Origin: DATFBY01 sp035253585 | Lineage (GTDB): Bacteria; Gemmatimonadota; Gemmatimonadetes; Gemmatimonadales; Gemmatimonadaceae | DNA length: 22,253 nt | Reading direction: 5' to 3' | Assembly (NCBI GenBank): GCA_035253585.1 | Contig: DATFBY010000031.1 | Location: 1-22,253 of the forward strand | Shown here: in pieces, positions 6,220 through 15,030 of the stretch | How the letters are laid out: every line of letters starts with the position of its first letter | How positions within the stretch are numbered: position 1 is the first letter of the stretch | Made by a program: the position numbers and the translations under genes | The notes under the pieces: generated by a model | The model's input: only the letters and a program-made list of their open reading frames with translations | Told to the model about the DNA's origin: nothing | The model's database searches: none

Positions 6220-7173
6220 ATGCGCGCGCCGTCCCCCACGCGGCGCCGATGGGCGTTGATCGTCGCCATTGGCGTCATCGCCGTCGCGCTCTTCCCGTCG
6301 GAGGCTTGGGCCTGGACGCCGGGGACGCACATCTTCCTCGGCGAAGCGGTGCTCCGCTCGTTGACGCTGCTTCCCTCGTCGGTCGCCGAGCTGCTGGCGG
6401 CGCATCCGATCGATTTTCTATACGGGTCGATCGCCGCCGATACGAGTATCGCCAAGAAGTACGCGCCGGCGGGGAGACACTGTCACTCGTGGCACGTGGG
6501 GCTCGAGGTATTCGACCGCGCGCGTAACGACAATCTGCGCGCCTTCGCCTTAGGCTATCTGGCGCATCTGGCCGCCGACACCGTCGCGCACAACTTCTTC
6601 GTGCCGCGCTACCTCGTCATCGCGGCGCGCACATCGGCGCTCGGCCACAGCTATTGGGAGAGTCGCTTCGAGACGCACCTCGGGGAACGATTCAGTCGTA
6701 GAGCGCGTGACGTGATCCAGGCCGACCACTCCCGCTCGGACGCCCATCTCGATCGAATTCTCAGCCCGACGATCTTCAGCACGCAGACGAATCGCCGGAT
6801 CTTCCGCGGCATGGTGTTCGTCACCGACACCGAATCGTGGCAGCGGATCTTCCAAGTGGCCGCGGAGAAGAGTCGATGGGATCTCACGGCGCCCGAGATC
6901 GTGCGCTACATGGAGCGCTCCTACGACTACATCATCGACTTCCTACGGCGCGCCGATTCCTCGGAGCCGTACGCGCTCGACCCCGCCGGCGACGACGCGC
7001 TTCGTCAGGCAAAGCAAGTGCGTCGGGAGGCGCGGATGAGCGGGATGGAGTATCGCATCGCGGAAGAAGCAGGTCGCCATTTCGGCATGCCCGAGTCGAC
7101 GCTCGGGTTTGCGCAACAGCTGAGCGAGCCGCTTTACGCGCCCGAGGACGACGCGCGCTCCGACAAGAGCTGA
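6220..7173 (+). CDS. Secreted zinc-dependent phospholipase C family protein
   Basis: The 317-residue protein begins with an Arg-rich n-region, a hydrophobic core (about 11-27) and AWA, a good signal peptidase I site before Trp32. Zinc-ligand candidates follow in family order: His37 in WTPGTH, Asp73, His89/His92 in HCHSWHVG, and His116, Asp120 and His124 in GYLAHLAADTVAHN. This matches the zinc-dependent phospholipase C (PF00882-type) pattern. In Bacillus cereus PLC the mature protein also starts with Trp, whose backbone binds zinc. The remaining two thirds are charged and helical without an evident C2-like domain. Substrate is unknown. No Shine-Dalgarno is clear; the gene starts 40 nt after the ytxH-like gene. 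Its last 40 nt overlap the end of gatB on the other strand. Confidence 0.8.
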   Translation: MRAPSPTRRRWALIVAIGVIAVALFPSEAWAWTPGTHIFLGEAVLRSLTLLPSSVAELLAAHPIDFLYGSIAADTSIAKKYAPAGRHCHSWHVGLEVFDRARNDNLRAFALGYLAHLAADTVAHNFFVPRYLVIAARTSALGHSYWESRFETHLGERFSRRARDVIQADHSRSDAHLDRILSPTIFSTQTNRRIFRGMVFVTDTESWQRIFQVAAEKSRWDLTAPEIVRYMERSYDYIIDFLRRADSSEPYALDPAGDDALRQAKQVRREARMSGMEYRIAEEAGRHFGMPESTLGFAQQLSEPLYAPEDDARSDKS

Positions 7174-8615
7174 TTCACGCGCCGCGGATCGGCGCGTCCC
7201 TTCGATTTCTTCATCACGAGTCCGACCAGCACGCCCTGCAGCTTTCGCTCACCCTTTCGGAAGCGATCGGCCTCGGTCGGATTTTCCACCAGCACTTCAT
7301 CGACCCATCGTGCGAGCTCGTCGGTGTCGCTCACCTGTAGGAGCTGCTCGCGCTCGGCGATCTGCTCGGGCCGCTCGCCCGTTTCCAGCATCTTGTTGAA
7401 CACATGCTTCGCGGCAGTGCTGCTGAGCATGCCGTCACGCACGAGGTCCAGAAGTCGCGCCAGGTCCGGCGGCCGGACGCGGAAGTCGCGAATCGAGGTG
7501 CCGCTCTGACGGAGCGCCTCGAAGACTGAACCGAGGATCCAGTTCGCTGCTGCCTTGGGATCGTTGTGCGCTCCGACGACCTGCTCGAAGTAATCGGCAA
7601 CCGGTGCGAACGCGGTCAACTTCTCGATGTCCCCGTCGCTCAGCGTGTAGCTCTGGCCAAAGCGCGCACGCTTGGCGGCCGGGAGCTCCGGAAGATTCTT
7701 GCACACCTCGTCGATCCACGCCGGATCGAGAACCAGTGGTGGCAGGTCGGGTTCCGGAAAGTAGCGATAGTCGTGGCTCTGCTCTTTGCTGCGCGCGGGG
7801 CGCACTTCGCCGCGCGAGCCATCCCAGAGCATTGTCTGTTGATGAACCTTCTCTCCCGCGTCGAGCAGCATCGCCTGACGAGCAAACTCGGCCTCGAGGG
7901 CACGCTCCACGCCCGAGAAGGAGTTCATGTTCTTCACTTCGGTTTTCGTCCCCAGCTTGGTTTCGCCGCGAAGTCGTGCGCTGATGTTGGCGTCGACGCG
8001 CAGGCTTCCCTCCTCCATGTTGACATCGCTGACCTCGAGGTACTCGAGGAGCTGCTTGAGCACACGGAGGTATGCAACGGCCTCGCGCGAGGAGCGCATG
8101 TCCGGCTCACTCACGATCTCGATGAGCGGCACGCCGGCACGGTTGAGGTCGATGGCGGTGTTGGCGGCGTAGCGATCATGGATCGATTTGCCGGCATCTT
8201 CCTCCATGTGCACCCGCGTGATGCCGACGGTGATGGGCGTGCCATCCGCATTCTTTCCGATCTCGAGCAGTCCGCCGGTGGCCAACGGCCGGTCGTATTG
8301 CGAGATCTGATAGCCCTTGGGGAGATCGGGATAGAAGTAGTTTTTCCGGGCGAAAACGGAGACCTGATTGATCGTGCAGTGCAGCGCGTGCGCCGTCTGT
8401 ATTGCGAGACGTACCGCCGCCTCGTTCAGCACCGGCAGACTTCCGGGAAGCGCGAGGCACACTGGGCAGGTGTTGGTGTTCGGTGGAGCGCCGTAGGCCG
8501 CCGAGCAGGAGCAGAACGCTTTGGTGCGCGTCTTGAGCTGCACGTGAACCTCGAGCCCAACGACCATCTCGTAGCGCTCGACGACCGCCCTCGGATCGGA
8601 GGTAGTGGCAGTCAC
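7134..8615 (-). CDS. gatB: Asp-tRNA(Asn)/Glu-tRNA(Gln) amidotransferase subunit B
   Basis: GatB is the kinase subunit that phosphorylates misacylated Glu-tRNA(Gln) or Asp-tRNA(Asn) before amidation by ammonia from GatA. The 493-residue protein starts with YEMVVGLEVHVQLKTRTKAFC and has a zinc site of Cys35, Cys37, Cys50 and Cys53 (CSC...CPVC). It then carries DLPKGYQISQYDRPL, MEEDAGKS and IEIVSEPDMRS, all hallmark segments. The C-terminal YqeY-like tRNA-binding domain (about 340-490) is complete. The start is GTG at 8615, overlapping the gatA stop as GTGA. It is the last gene of the serS-to-gatB operon. Its TAA at 7134-7136 lies inside the convergent phospholipase gene. Confidence 0.97.
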   Translation of the reverse strand: MTATTSDPRAVVERYEMVVGLEVHVQLKTRTKAFCSCSAAYGAPPNTNTCPVCLALPGSLPVLNEAAVRLAIQTAHALHCTINQVSVFARKNYFYPDLPKGYQISQYDRPLATGGLLEIGKNADGTPITVGITRVHMEEDAGKSIHDRYAANTAIDLNRAGVPLIEIVSEPDMRSSREAVAYLRVLKQLLEYLEVSDVNMEEGSLRVDANISARLRGETKLGTKTEVKNMNSFSGVERALEAEFARQAMLLDAGEKVHQQTMLWDGSRGEVRPARSKEQSHDYRYFPEPDLPPLVLDPAWIDEVCKNLPELPAAKRARFGQSYTLSDGDIEKLTAFAPVADYFEQVVGAHNDPKAAANWILGSVFEALRQSGTSIRDFRVRPPDLARLLDLVRDGMLSSTAAKHVFNKMLETGERPEQIAEREQLLQVSDTDELARWVDEVLVENPTEADRFRKGERKLQGVLVGLVMKKSKGRADPRRVNQLLSERASSSGA

Positions 8616-10024
8616 CGGTGTGCTTCCTCGCCGAGGGCACGCTCGAGCGCGTAGGCGACGCGAAACATCATCGACTCGTCGAAGTGGCCGGCGATGACCT
8701 GCCCGCCTACCGGAAGCCCGTCGACGCGCCCGATCGGAATCGACATTGCGGGCACGCCCGCCAGATTCGCGGTGGCCGTGAATATGTCGTTCAAGTACAT
8801 CTCGTACGGGTCGGACTTGGTGCCGAGCTCGAAGGCCGGTGTCGGTGCGGTCAATGTGAAGAGCGCGTTCACGCCACCTTCGAAGACGGAGCGAAAGTCC
8901 TCGGCGATGAGCGTTCGCACCTCCTGGGCGCGCTTGTAATACGCGTCGTAATAGCCCGCCGACAGCACGTAGGTGCCTAACAAGATGCGCCGGGTGACCT
9001 CCGGCCCAAAGCCCTTGGAGCGCGTCGCCTCGTACATGCCGCGAAGTCCATCGCCGGCGACACGCAGTCCATACCGAACGCCGTCGAATCGAGCGAGGTT
9101 CGAGGAAGCCTCGGCGGGCGCGAGAATGTAGTACACTGGGATCGCCAGGTCGGTGTGCGGCAGCGACACCTCGCGGATCTCGGCGCCTAACGAGCGTAGG
9201 GCGGCGAGCGCGCGGTCGGCCAGCCTGACGAGCCGGGCATCGAGCGTGGCTGGGAAATACTCCGCCGGGCGACCAATCACGACTCCGGTCAGCGGCCGCT
9301 CCACCTCCGCCCGATAGCGCGGAACATCCCGGTCGGCGCTGGTAGAGTCGAGCGGGTCGCGGCCGGCGATCACTTCCATGCCGAGCGCCGCGTCATTGAC
9401 CGTCGCCCCGAATACGCCGACCTGATCGAGCGACGAGGCGAACGCGACCAGTCCGTAGCGGCTGACACGTCCGTAGGTCGGCTTCACGCCGACCACACCA
9501 CAGAACGACGCCGGTTGCCGCACGGACCCGCCGGTTTCCGAGCCGAGCGCGATCGGGACGATGCCCGCCGCGACCGCCGCGCCCGATCCGCCTGACGAGC
9601 CGCCGGGCACACGCTCGGGGTCGATCGGGTTGCGAGCAGGACCGTATGCCGAGTGCTCGTTGGAGGAGCCCATGGCGAACTCGTCGCAGTTCGACTTGGC
9701 GACGAGAACGGCACCGGCGTTTTGGAGGCGCGTGATGACCGTCGCCTCGTAGGCGCTCACATATCCTTCCAGAATTCGCGACCCGCACGTCGTCGGGAGG
9801 TGAAGCGTCGCAATGTTGTCCTTGGCGACGAACGGCACACCCGCCAACGGCGCGATGTCCTCACCCTGCTCGAGGCGACGATCGATCTGCCGCGCGTCGG
9901 CGGCCGCGCGCTCGCGATCCTGCCAGAGGATGATGTTGAGTCCGTCAGCGCCGGCGCGCACGTCGTCCATGCGCCGGAAGCTGTCCTCGACAGCGGCCAC
10001 GGCGGTGCGCGGCCTGTCGCTCAC
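8612..10024 (-). CDS. gatA: Asp-tRNA(Asn)/Glu-tRNA(Gln) amidotransferase subunit A
   Basis: GatA is the amidase-signature subunit that hydrolyses glutamine and channels ammonia to GatB. The 470-residue protein has the Ser-cisSer-Lys triad: Lys68 in PFVAKDN, Ser143 in VPGGSSGGSGAA and Ser167 in GSETGGSVRQPA. The 24-residue Ser-Ser spacing matches that of characterised GatA. The GVKPTYGRVSRYGLVAFASS block follows. It starts at GTG 10024, overlapping the gatC stop by GTGA, and stops in an overlap with gatB. The complete gatCAB set indicates the transamidation route for Gln-tRNA and/or Asn-tRNA. No GlnRS or AsnRS is present in the window to decide which. Confidence 0.97.
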   Translation of the reverse strand: MSDRPRTAVAAVEDSFRRMDDVRAGADGLNIILWQDRERAAADARQIDRRLEQGEDIAPLAGVPFVAKDNIATLHLPTTCGSRILEGYVSAYEATVITRLQNAGAVLVAKSNCDEFAMGSSNEHSAYGPARNPIDPERVPGGSSGGSGAAVAAGIVPIALGSETGGSVRQPASFCGVVGVKPTYGRVSRYGLVAFASSLDQVGVFGATVNDAALGMEVIAGRDPLDSTSADRDVPRYRAEVERPLTGVVIGRPAEYFPATLDARLVRLADRALAALRSLGAEIREVSLPHTDLAIPVYYILAPAEASSNLARFDGVRYGLRVAGDGLRGMYEATRSKGFGPEVTRRILLGTYVLSAGYYDAYYKRAQEVRTLIAEDFRSVFEGGVNALFTLTAPTPAFELGTKSDPYEMYLNDIFTATANLAGVPAMSIPIGRVDGLPVGGQVIAGHFDESMMFRVAYALERALGEEAHR

Positions 10025-10335
10025 CCGCCCTCCTCGGCCACCGTCTCGTGCGTAGCCAGCCGCGGCACGAGGAAGAATCCATCGCGCACCTCCGGCGCGA
10101 AGAGCTCGCGTGCCCGATGCAATGGAAGCGGAACGCCCTTGTCTTCCCGGAGTGGCAGCGCCTGGTCACCGACGCCTGACGCGCCGATCACCTTCCTCGT
10201 GTCGACCTGCTGCAGGACGTCCATGTGCTCGAGGATCGCGTTGAGCTGCTGCACGAGCTCCGGAATCCGGCGTTCATCCAGCGCCAGACGCGCGAGGTTG
10301 GCAATGTGCTCGACGTCTTCTTGGGTGACGGCCAT
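10021..10335 (-). CDS. gatC: Asp-tRNA(Asn)/Glu-tRNA(Gln) amidotransferase subunit C
   Basis: GatC is the small belt-like subunit that holds GatA and GatB together. The 104-residue protein has the family N-terminus (VTQEDVEHIANLARLAL), the LVQQLNAILEHMDVLQQVDT helix and the C-terminal LPLREDKGVPL and VRDGFFLVPRL pieces. The latter is the usual end segment that lies in the GatA interface. ATG at 10335 follows the pcrA stop directly with zero intervening bases, so it is probably translated by re-initiation. The order C-A-B is the standard one. Confidence 0.95.
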   Translation of the reverse strand: MAVTQEDVEHIANLARLALDERRIPELVQQLNAILEHMDVLQQVDTRKVIGASGVGDQALPLREDKGVPLPLHRARELFAPEVRDGFFLVPRLATHETVAEEGG

Positions 10336-12609
10336 CTACACCCACTCCCGCTCGAGACCCGCGTAGGCAACCACCAGCCGCTTGCGTCCCACGCTCTCGT
10401 CGTCGAAATCGACCGTGACTTTCATCTCGCGCCCGACGCCGGTGAGCTCGACAACGCTGCCCGCGCCGAAGCGACCATGTTTGACGCGTTCTCCCTTCAC
10501 GAAGCGCGGCGCGTCTTGCGAGGCTTCGACGTCGTGATCGACCGCGCGCATCGAGCGCACGGGCGTACCTGGCCGGCGCATCGATGGTGACATCGGCAAT
10601 ACCGACTTTCCGGTCGCGCGTAGGCGAATGGTCGACTGCTGATCGAGCATCGAGTGCGGGATCGGCTGCAGAAAGCTCGAGGGAATCGAAGGGAGATTCT
10701 CCCCGTTGCGCCGCCGGCTGCGCGCATGCGTCAAGTACAGCTTCTCCTCGGCGCGCGTAATGCCGACATAGAAGAGGCGTCGCTCTTCCTCGAGCTGCTC
10801 GGGCTCGTCGTGTGCGCGACTGAGGGGAAAGAGCCCTTCCTCCAGACCGGTGATGAAGACGACGGGAAACTCGAGCCCCTTGGCGTTGTGCAGCGTCATC
10901 ATCGTCACCGCTTCGGCGTCTGGATCCTGCCGGTCGACGTCGGTGATGAGCGAGGCCCGCTGCAGGAAATGATCGAGCGGCCGGGTGCCGACCTCGCCGC
11001 CTTCGTCGGCCACCTGCTCGGCGGCCCCGACGACGAGCTCGCGAACGTTGTCGATGCGCTCCGTGCTATCCGGTCCTTCGGCGCGCAGAACATCCACGTA
11101 GCGGATCTCCTCGATCAGCATGCGCAGCAGCTCGTCGACCGCGGTGTCCTCGGCCCGCTCACGGAAGCGAGCGAGAAGCGCGGCAAAGTCCGCCAGCGCC
11201 TGACGAGCGGCGGGCCGCAGCTTGGCGAGGAGATCGCCCCGCCCCGCCGCTTCCAGCATCGAGATCCGCGCTCCACGGGCGATCTCCCCTAGAGCGTCTA
11301 GGGTAGTGTCGCCCAGTCCGCGCTTCGGCACCGCGATGGCGCGCAAGAATGCATCGTCGTCCGCCGGGTTGGCGATGAGGCGAAGATAGCTCATGAGGTC
11401 GCGAATCTCGCGACGATCGTAAAAGCGAACGGCGCCGATCAGCTTGTACGGCATGCCGCGACGACGAAGTGACTCTTCCAGCGCGCGACTCTGCGCATTG
11501 GTGCGGTATAGCACGGCGATGTCGCGAAGGAAGCGCGGACGACCCAGCGCCTGTCTCGCCTTGATCTCATCGGCAACCCACTCGGCCTCATCACGCTCAT
11601 CGAGGCAGCCGACGACGGTCACCTGCTCCCCACCTCCGCGCGTGGCTCGCAACGTCTTCCCACGGCGACTGGCATTAACGCTGATCACGACGTTCGCCAG
11701 CTCGAGCACTTCGGGCGTCGAGCGGTAGTTCTCCTCGAGCCTCACCACACGCGCCGCCGGAAAATCCTTCTCGAAGTCGAGAATGTTCCGGATGTCGGCG
11801 CCGCGCCAGCCGTAGATCGATTGATCATCATCGCCGACGACGCAAACGTTCCCGTGCTCCGCGCCGAGCAGTGCGATGAGCTGGTATTGCGCGCGGTTCG
11901 TATCCTGATACTCGTCGACCAGGATGAACTGGAACCGCTCGCGGTAGCTCGCCAACCGGTTCGCATGATTCTGGAAGATGCGAACCGGATGCACGAGCAG
12001 ATCGTCGAAATCCACCGCGTTCGCGTCGCGGAGCGCGACCTCGAGGTGCTCGTAGACCTGCGCCGCGGCGCGGCTCAACGGATCCAGCGCCAACGATGCG
12101 TATTCTTCCACCGACACCAACGCGTTCTTGGCGTCCGAGATCGCGGCGCGGATTGCTTTGGGGCTCCACGTCTTGCTCGAGATACGCAGGCGATCCATCA
12201 CGCGCTTCACGACGGCGAGCGACTGCTCCTCGTCGTAGATCGTGAAGGCGTTGGTGCGGCCGATGAGCTGTGCTTCGCGCCGGAGCATGCGCGCGCCGAT
12301 CGCGTGGAAGGTGCCGATCCACATGCCGGTCGGCTCTTCGCCGAGCAGGCGGGCCACGCGGCCGCGCATTTCCTGCGCCGCCTTGTTGGTGAACGTGACG
12401 GCGAGAATGCGCGAAGGATCGACGCCGTGATGATCGATCAGGCGTGCGATGCGCCGGGTGAGAACGCGTGTCTTTCCGGAGCCCGCTCCGGCGAGAACCA
12501 GCAGCGGTCCCTCGAAGTGCAACACGGCCTCGCGCTGTGCCTCGTTCAGATCGGCGAGCGTGTCGGCCGTGCCATCATCCACCATCGAAGTCACGTGCGG
12601 CGAAGTCAT
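10336..12609 (-). CDS. pcrA: ATP-dependent DNA helicase PcrA/UvrD
   Basis: PcrA/UvrD is a 3'-5' superfamily 1A helicase acting in nucleotide excision and mismatch repair, replication-fork clearing and RNA polymerase backtracking. The 757-residue protein has a Q motif (LNEAQREAV), Walker A (LAGAGSGKTR, Lys46), DEYQDTN, GDDDQSIYGWRGAD, TLHNAKGLEFPVVFITGLEE and VGITRAEEKLYLTHA in the normal order. The C-terminus (about 690-757: KGERVKHGRFGAGSVVE, ending near GLERE) resembles the PcrA tudor-like RNAP-binding domain. The frame is open for 37 more codons upstream. ATG at 12609 overlaps the kinase stop as ATGA and precedes the conserved start of the domain, so it is preferred. Second choice: ATG at 12585. 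Confidence 0.96.
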   Translation of the reverse strand: MTSPHVTSMVDDGTADTLADLNEAQREAVLHFEGPLLVLAGAGSGKTRVLTRRIARLIDHHGVDPSRILAVTFTNKAAQEMRGRVARLLGEEPTGMWIGTFHAIGARMLRREAQLIGRTNAFTIYDEEQSLAVVKRVMDRLRISSKTWSPKAIRAAISDAKNALVSVEEYASLALDPLSRAAAQVYEHLEVALRDANAVDFDDLLVHPVRIFQNHANRLASYRERFQFILVDEYQDTNRAQYQLIALLGAEHGNVCVVGDDDQSIYGWRGADIRNILDFEKDFPAARVVRLEENYRSTPEVLELANVVISVNASRRGKTLRATRGGGEQVTVVGCLDERDEAEWVADEIKARQALGRPRFLRDIAVLYRTNAQSRALEESLRRRGMPYKLIGAVRFYDRREIRDLMSYLRLIANPADDDAFLRAIAVPKRGLGDTTLDALGEIARGARISMLEAAGRGDLLAKLRPAARQALADFAALLARFRERAEDTAVDELLRMLIEEIRYVDVLRAEGPDSTERIDNVRELVVGAAEQVADEGGEVGTRPLDHFLQRASLITDVDRQDPDAEAVTMMTLHNAKGLEFPVVFITGLEEGLFPLSRAHDEPEQLEEERRLFYVGITRAEEKLYLTHARSRRRNGENLPSIPSSFLQPIPHSMLDQQSTIRLRATGKSVLPMSPSMRRPGTPVRSMRAVDHDVEASQDAPRFVKGERVKHGRFGAGSVVELTGVGREMKVTVDFDDESVGRKRLVVAYAGLEREWV

Positions 12610-13751
12610 CCAGGAAGTATAACGTCGAACGTCGCGCCCTGGTCGCTCGGCACGAGCATCAACCGGCCCTTGTGATTCTCCTCGATGATTCGCTTGGCGA
12701 GCGAAAGACCAATTCCCCATCCCGACTGCTTAGTCGAGAACCCCGGATCGAAGATTCTGGTACGCAGCTCCCACGGTACGCCTGGACCGTCGTCCTTTAC
12801 GCGCACCCGCACACGGTCGGGCTCGGTTCGCTCGGCGATGATGTCCAGAGAGCCGCCGCGCCCGGCCAGCGCGTCCAACGCATTCTTTGCCAGTGCCTCG
12901 AGCGCCCACTCGAGCAGTACCGCATCCCCGTGCACCACGAGCGGCTCGTCAGGCCGCTCGACACGGATCGCCACCGTGTGCGCCAGCGTGGGTACGCGCT
13001 CTCGGAAATACCGCCCGACGCGATCGGTAAGGGCACCGACGTCGACCGGATCGCGGCGAGGCGGACGACCGATCCGCTCGAACCGATGGGCAACTCGCTC
13101 GAGACGCTCCATGTCGCCCGACATGTGCCCGATCGCTTTGGCCGCGATTTCGTCGCCGGCTGCCTGTGCGCTCAACAACTCGATCCAGCCGCTGAGACTC
13201 GAAAGCGGTGTCGCTAATTGGTGCGCGGACTCGCGCGCCATCCCGGCCCACACCTTTTCGCGCTCGGCGTGACTTCGCGTGCGCAGGACGTACACTCCGG
13301 CAACGAACACCAGCGCCAATAGCGCGGCGAGCAACGCCGGTATGATGCGAAGGCTGGTGATCAGCCGACTGTCGCCGAAATGCACCGTGCCGACGCCAGG
13401 CTCGACGACCGGTGGATTCTCGCGGTCGAGCGTAGCGATGTAGGCGGCGACGCGCGGATCATCTATCGGGGCCTCGAAAGGGAGGTTGGCCGCGGCAGTC
13501 GGCCGACCTTCCGCGTCCGTGACGATGACGGGCACCCCAAGTCCGCGGATGTGCACCGCTAGATCGAGAAGCGCGGCGTTGCCCGCGTCCTGGCTCGTGT
13601 CGGCGAGGGCACGAAACACACGAGCGTACATACGACCGGAGCGCGAGGCATCGGAGCGCAGCTCGACGACCACGCGCTGCGAGTAGAGGATGTACGCGCC
13701 GAGGAGGATCGCTAACAGAGCGCCCAGCACCAGTACCGGCGCGCGGCGCAT
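12606..13751 (-). CDS. Membrane sensor histidine kinase with an HQ phospho-acceptor box
   Basis: The 381-residue kinase has TM1 (about 4-24), an extracytoplasmic sensor segment of about 110 residues (25-133) with no recognised domain, TM2 (about 134-156), and then HisKA and HATPase_c domains. The predicted phospho-acceptor is His177 in ARESAHQLATPLSSL. It is followed by Gln178 instead of the Glu/Asp usual in HisKA. The catalytic domain is intact: N box with Asn290 (EALAKNALDAL), G1 DDGPGVP (320-326), F box IFDPGFSTK, G2 GWGIGLSLAKRI. No response regulator is adjacent in this operon. The gene lies 3 nt after serS and overlaps pcrA by ATGA, an odd place for a kinase. A receiver protein is encoded in the divergent operon (16078-16500). 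Confidence 0.9.
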   Translation of the reverse strand: MRRAPVLVLGALLAILLGAYILYSQRVVVELRSDASRSGRMYARVFRALADTSQDAGNAALLDLAVHIRGLGVPVIVTDAEGRPTAAANLPFEAPIDDPRVAAYIATLDRENPPVVEPGVGTVHFGDSRLITSLRIIPALLAALLALVFVAGVYVLRTRSHAEREKVWAGMARESAHQLATPLSSLSGWIELLSAQAAGDEIAAKAIGHMSGDMERLERVAHRFERIGRPPRRDPVDVGALTDRVGRYFRERVPTLAHTVAIRVERPDEPLVVHGDAVLLEWALEALAKNALDALAGRGGSLDIIAERTEPDRVRVRVKDDGPGVPWELRTRIFDPGFSTKQSGWGIGLSLAKRIIEENHKGRLMLVPSDQGATFDVILPG

Positions 13752-13754
13752 TGA

Positions 13755-15029
13755 TCAGGCGAGGATGTCGGCGCCGAGATAGGGGCGCAGCGTGGCGGGC
13801 ACAGACACCGTGCCATCATCGCGCTGGTGATGCTCGAGCAGCGCCGCGATCGTTCGCGGAAAAGCGAGCCCCGACCCGTTGAGCGTGTGCACGAAGCGCG
13901 GTTTTTCGCCCGCCGCTGGGCGATAGCGAATGTTCGCGCGCCGCGCCTGAAACTCGGTGAACGTGCTGCACGAGGATACCTCGAGCCACTGGCCGACACC
14001 GGGCGCGAACGCCTCGAGGTCGTACGTCTTCGCGCTGGCGAAGCTGAGGTCGCCAGCTGCCAGGAGCTTGACGCGGTACGGCAGCTCGAGATCGCGCAGC
14101 ACGCGCTCGGCGTGACTGGTGATGACCTCGAGCTCGGCGGGTGAGTCCTCGGGGCTCGAGAAGCGCACCAGCTCGACCTTCTCGAATTGGTGAACGCGCA
14201 GGAGACCACGCGTGTCCTTCCCTGCCGCGCCCGCCTCACGACGGAAGCACGGGGTGTACGCCGTCATCGCCAGCGGAAGCTTCGAAGCGTCCAGCGTCTC
14301 GTCGCGGTAGAGATTGGTGACCGGTACTTCGGCCGTCGGTACGAGGAAAAGATCCTCTTCCCGCAACGCGTAGGCGTCCTCCTCGAATTTCGGGAGCTGC
14401 CCCGTGCCGGTCATGGATGCTCGGTTCACCGCAAAGGGTACCCACGTCTCCTCGTAACCGTGCTCGCGCGTGTGGAGATCGAGCATGTAGGAGATCATGG
14501 CTCGCACCAGACGCGCACCGTGCTTCCGGAAAACGAGGAATCCCGAGCCGCTCACCTTCGCACCGCGCTGAAGATCGAGAATTCCCAGCTGCTCGCCGAT
14601 CTCCCAGTGCGGTCGCACGCCGGTCGGCTCGCGCGGCGTGCCCCACTGCCTAACGACGACGCCGCACTCCTCGCCGCCTTCGGGAACGTCGGGAAGCGGG
14701 ATGTTCGGAATCAGCAGCAGAATTCGGTCGAGCTCTCTTTCGGTTTCGCCGAGCTCGCGGTCGAGCGTAGCGATCTCGTCGCCGAGGGCCCGCGTCTGCG
14801 CGATGAGCTCGTCGGCATTCTCTCGTGCTTTCTTGAGCTGCGCGACTTTCTGGCTGGCGCTGTTGCGCGCGGCTTTGTTCACCTCGACCTCTTGGATCAG
14901 CGCGCGTCGCCGCTGCTCCAGCTGCTGCGCGCGCTCGAGATCCGGCCCGAGCGCGTCGAGCTGGCCGCGGCGGCGCAGCCCATCGGTCAGGACGGGAAGA
15001 TTTTCGCGCAGCAGCTTGAGATCGTGCAC
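13755..15029 (-). CDS. serS: Seryl-tRNA synthetase
   Basis: SerRS charges tRNA(Ser) (and tRNA(Sec)) with serine. The 424-residue protein has the N-terminal antiparallel coiled-coil arm (about 27-100, with LIQEVEVNKAARNSASQKVA). The class II catalytic core shows motif 2 (TPCFRREAGAAGKDTRGLLR) and motif 3 (NGSGLAFPRTIAALLEHHQ), then the typical end VPATLRPYLG. The start is GTG at 15029, one base after the stop of the lipoprotein gene. The family N-terminus MxDLKLLREN supports that start. It is second in the seven-gene operon. Confidence 0.97.
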   Translation of the reverse strand: MHDLKLLRENLPVLTDGLRRRGQLDALGPDLERAQQLEQRRRALIQEVEVNKAARNSASQKVAQLKKARENADELIAQTRALGDEIATLDRELGETERELDRILLLIPNIPLPDVPEGGEECGVVVRQWGTPREPTGVRPHWEIGEQLGILDLQRGAKVSGSGFLVFRKHGARLVRAMISYMLDLHTREHGYEETWVPFAVNRASMTGTGQLPKFEEDAYALREEDLFLVPTAEVPVTNLYRDETLDASKLPLAMTAYTPCFRREAGAAGKDTRGLLRVHQFEKVELVRFSSPEDSPAELEVITSHAERVLRDLELPYRVKLLAAGDLSFASAKTYDLEAFAPGVGQWLEVSSCSTFTEFQARRANIRYRPAAGEKPRFVHTLNGSGLAFPRTIAALLEHHQRDDGTVSVPATLRPYLGADILA

Positions 15030-15030
15030 G

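Noticed and set aside
7566..8654. A 362-codon open frame on the plus strand over gatB.
   Set aside because: Antisense shadow of gatB; no recognisable protein family in the product.
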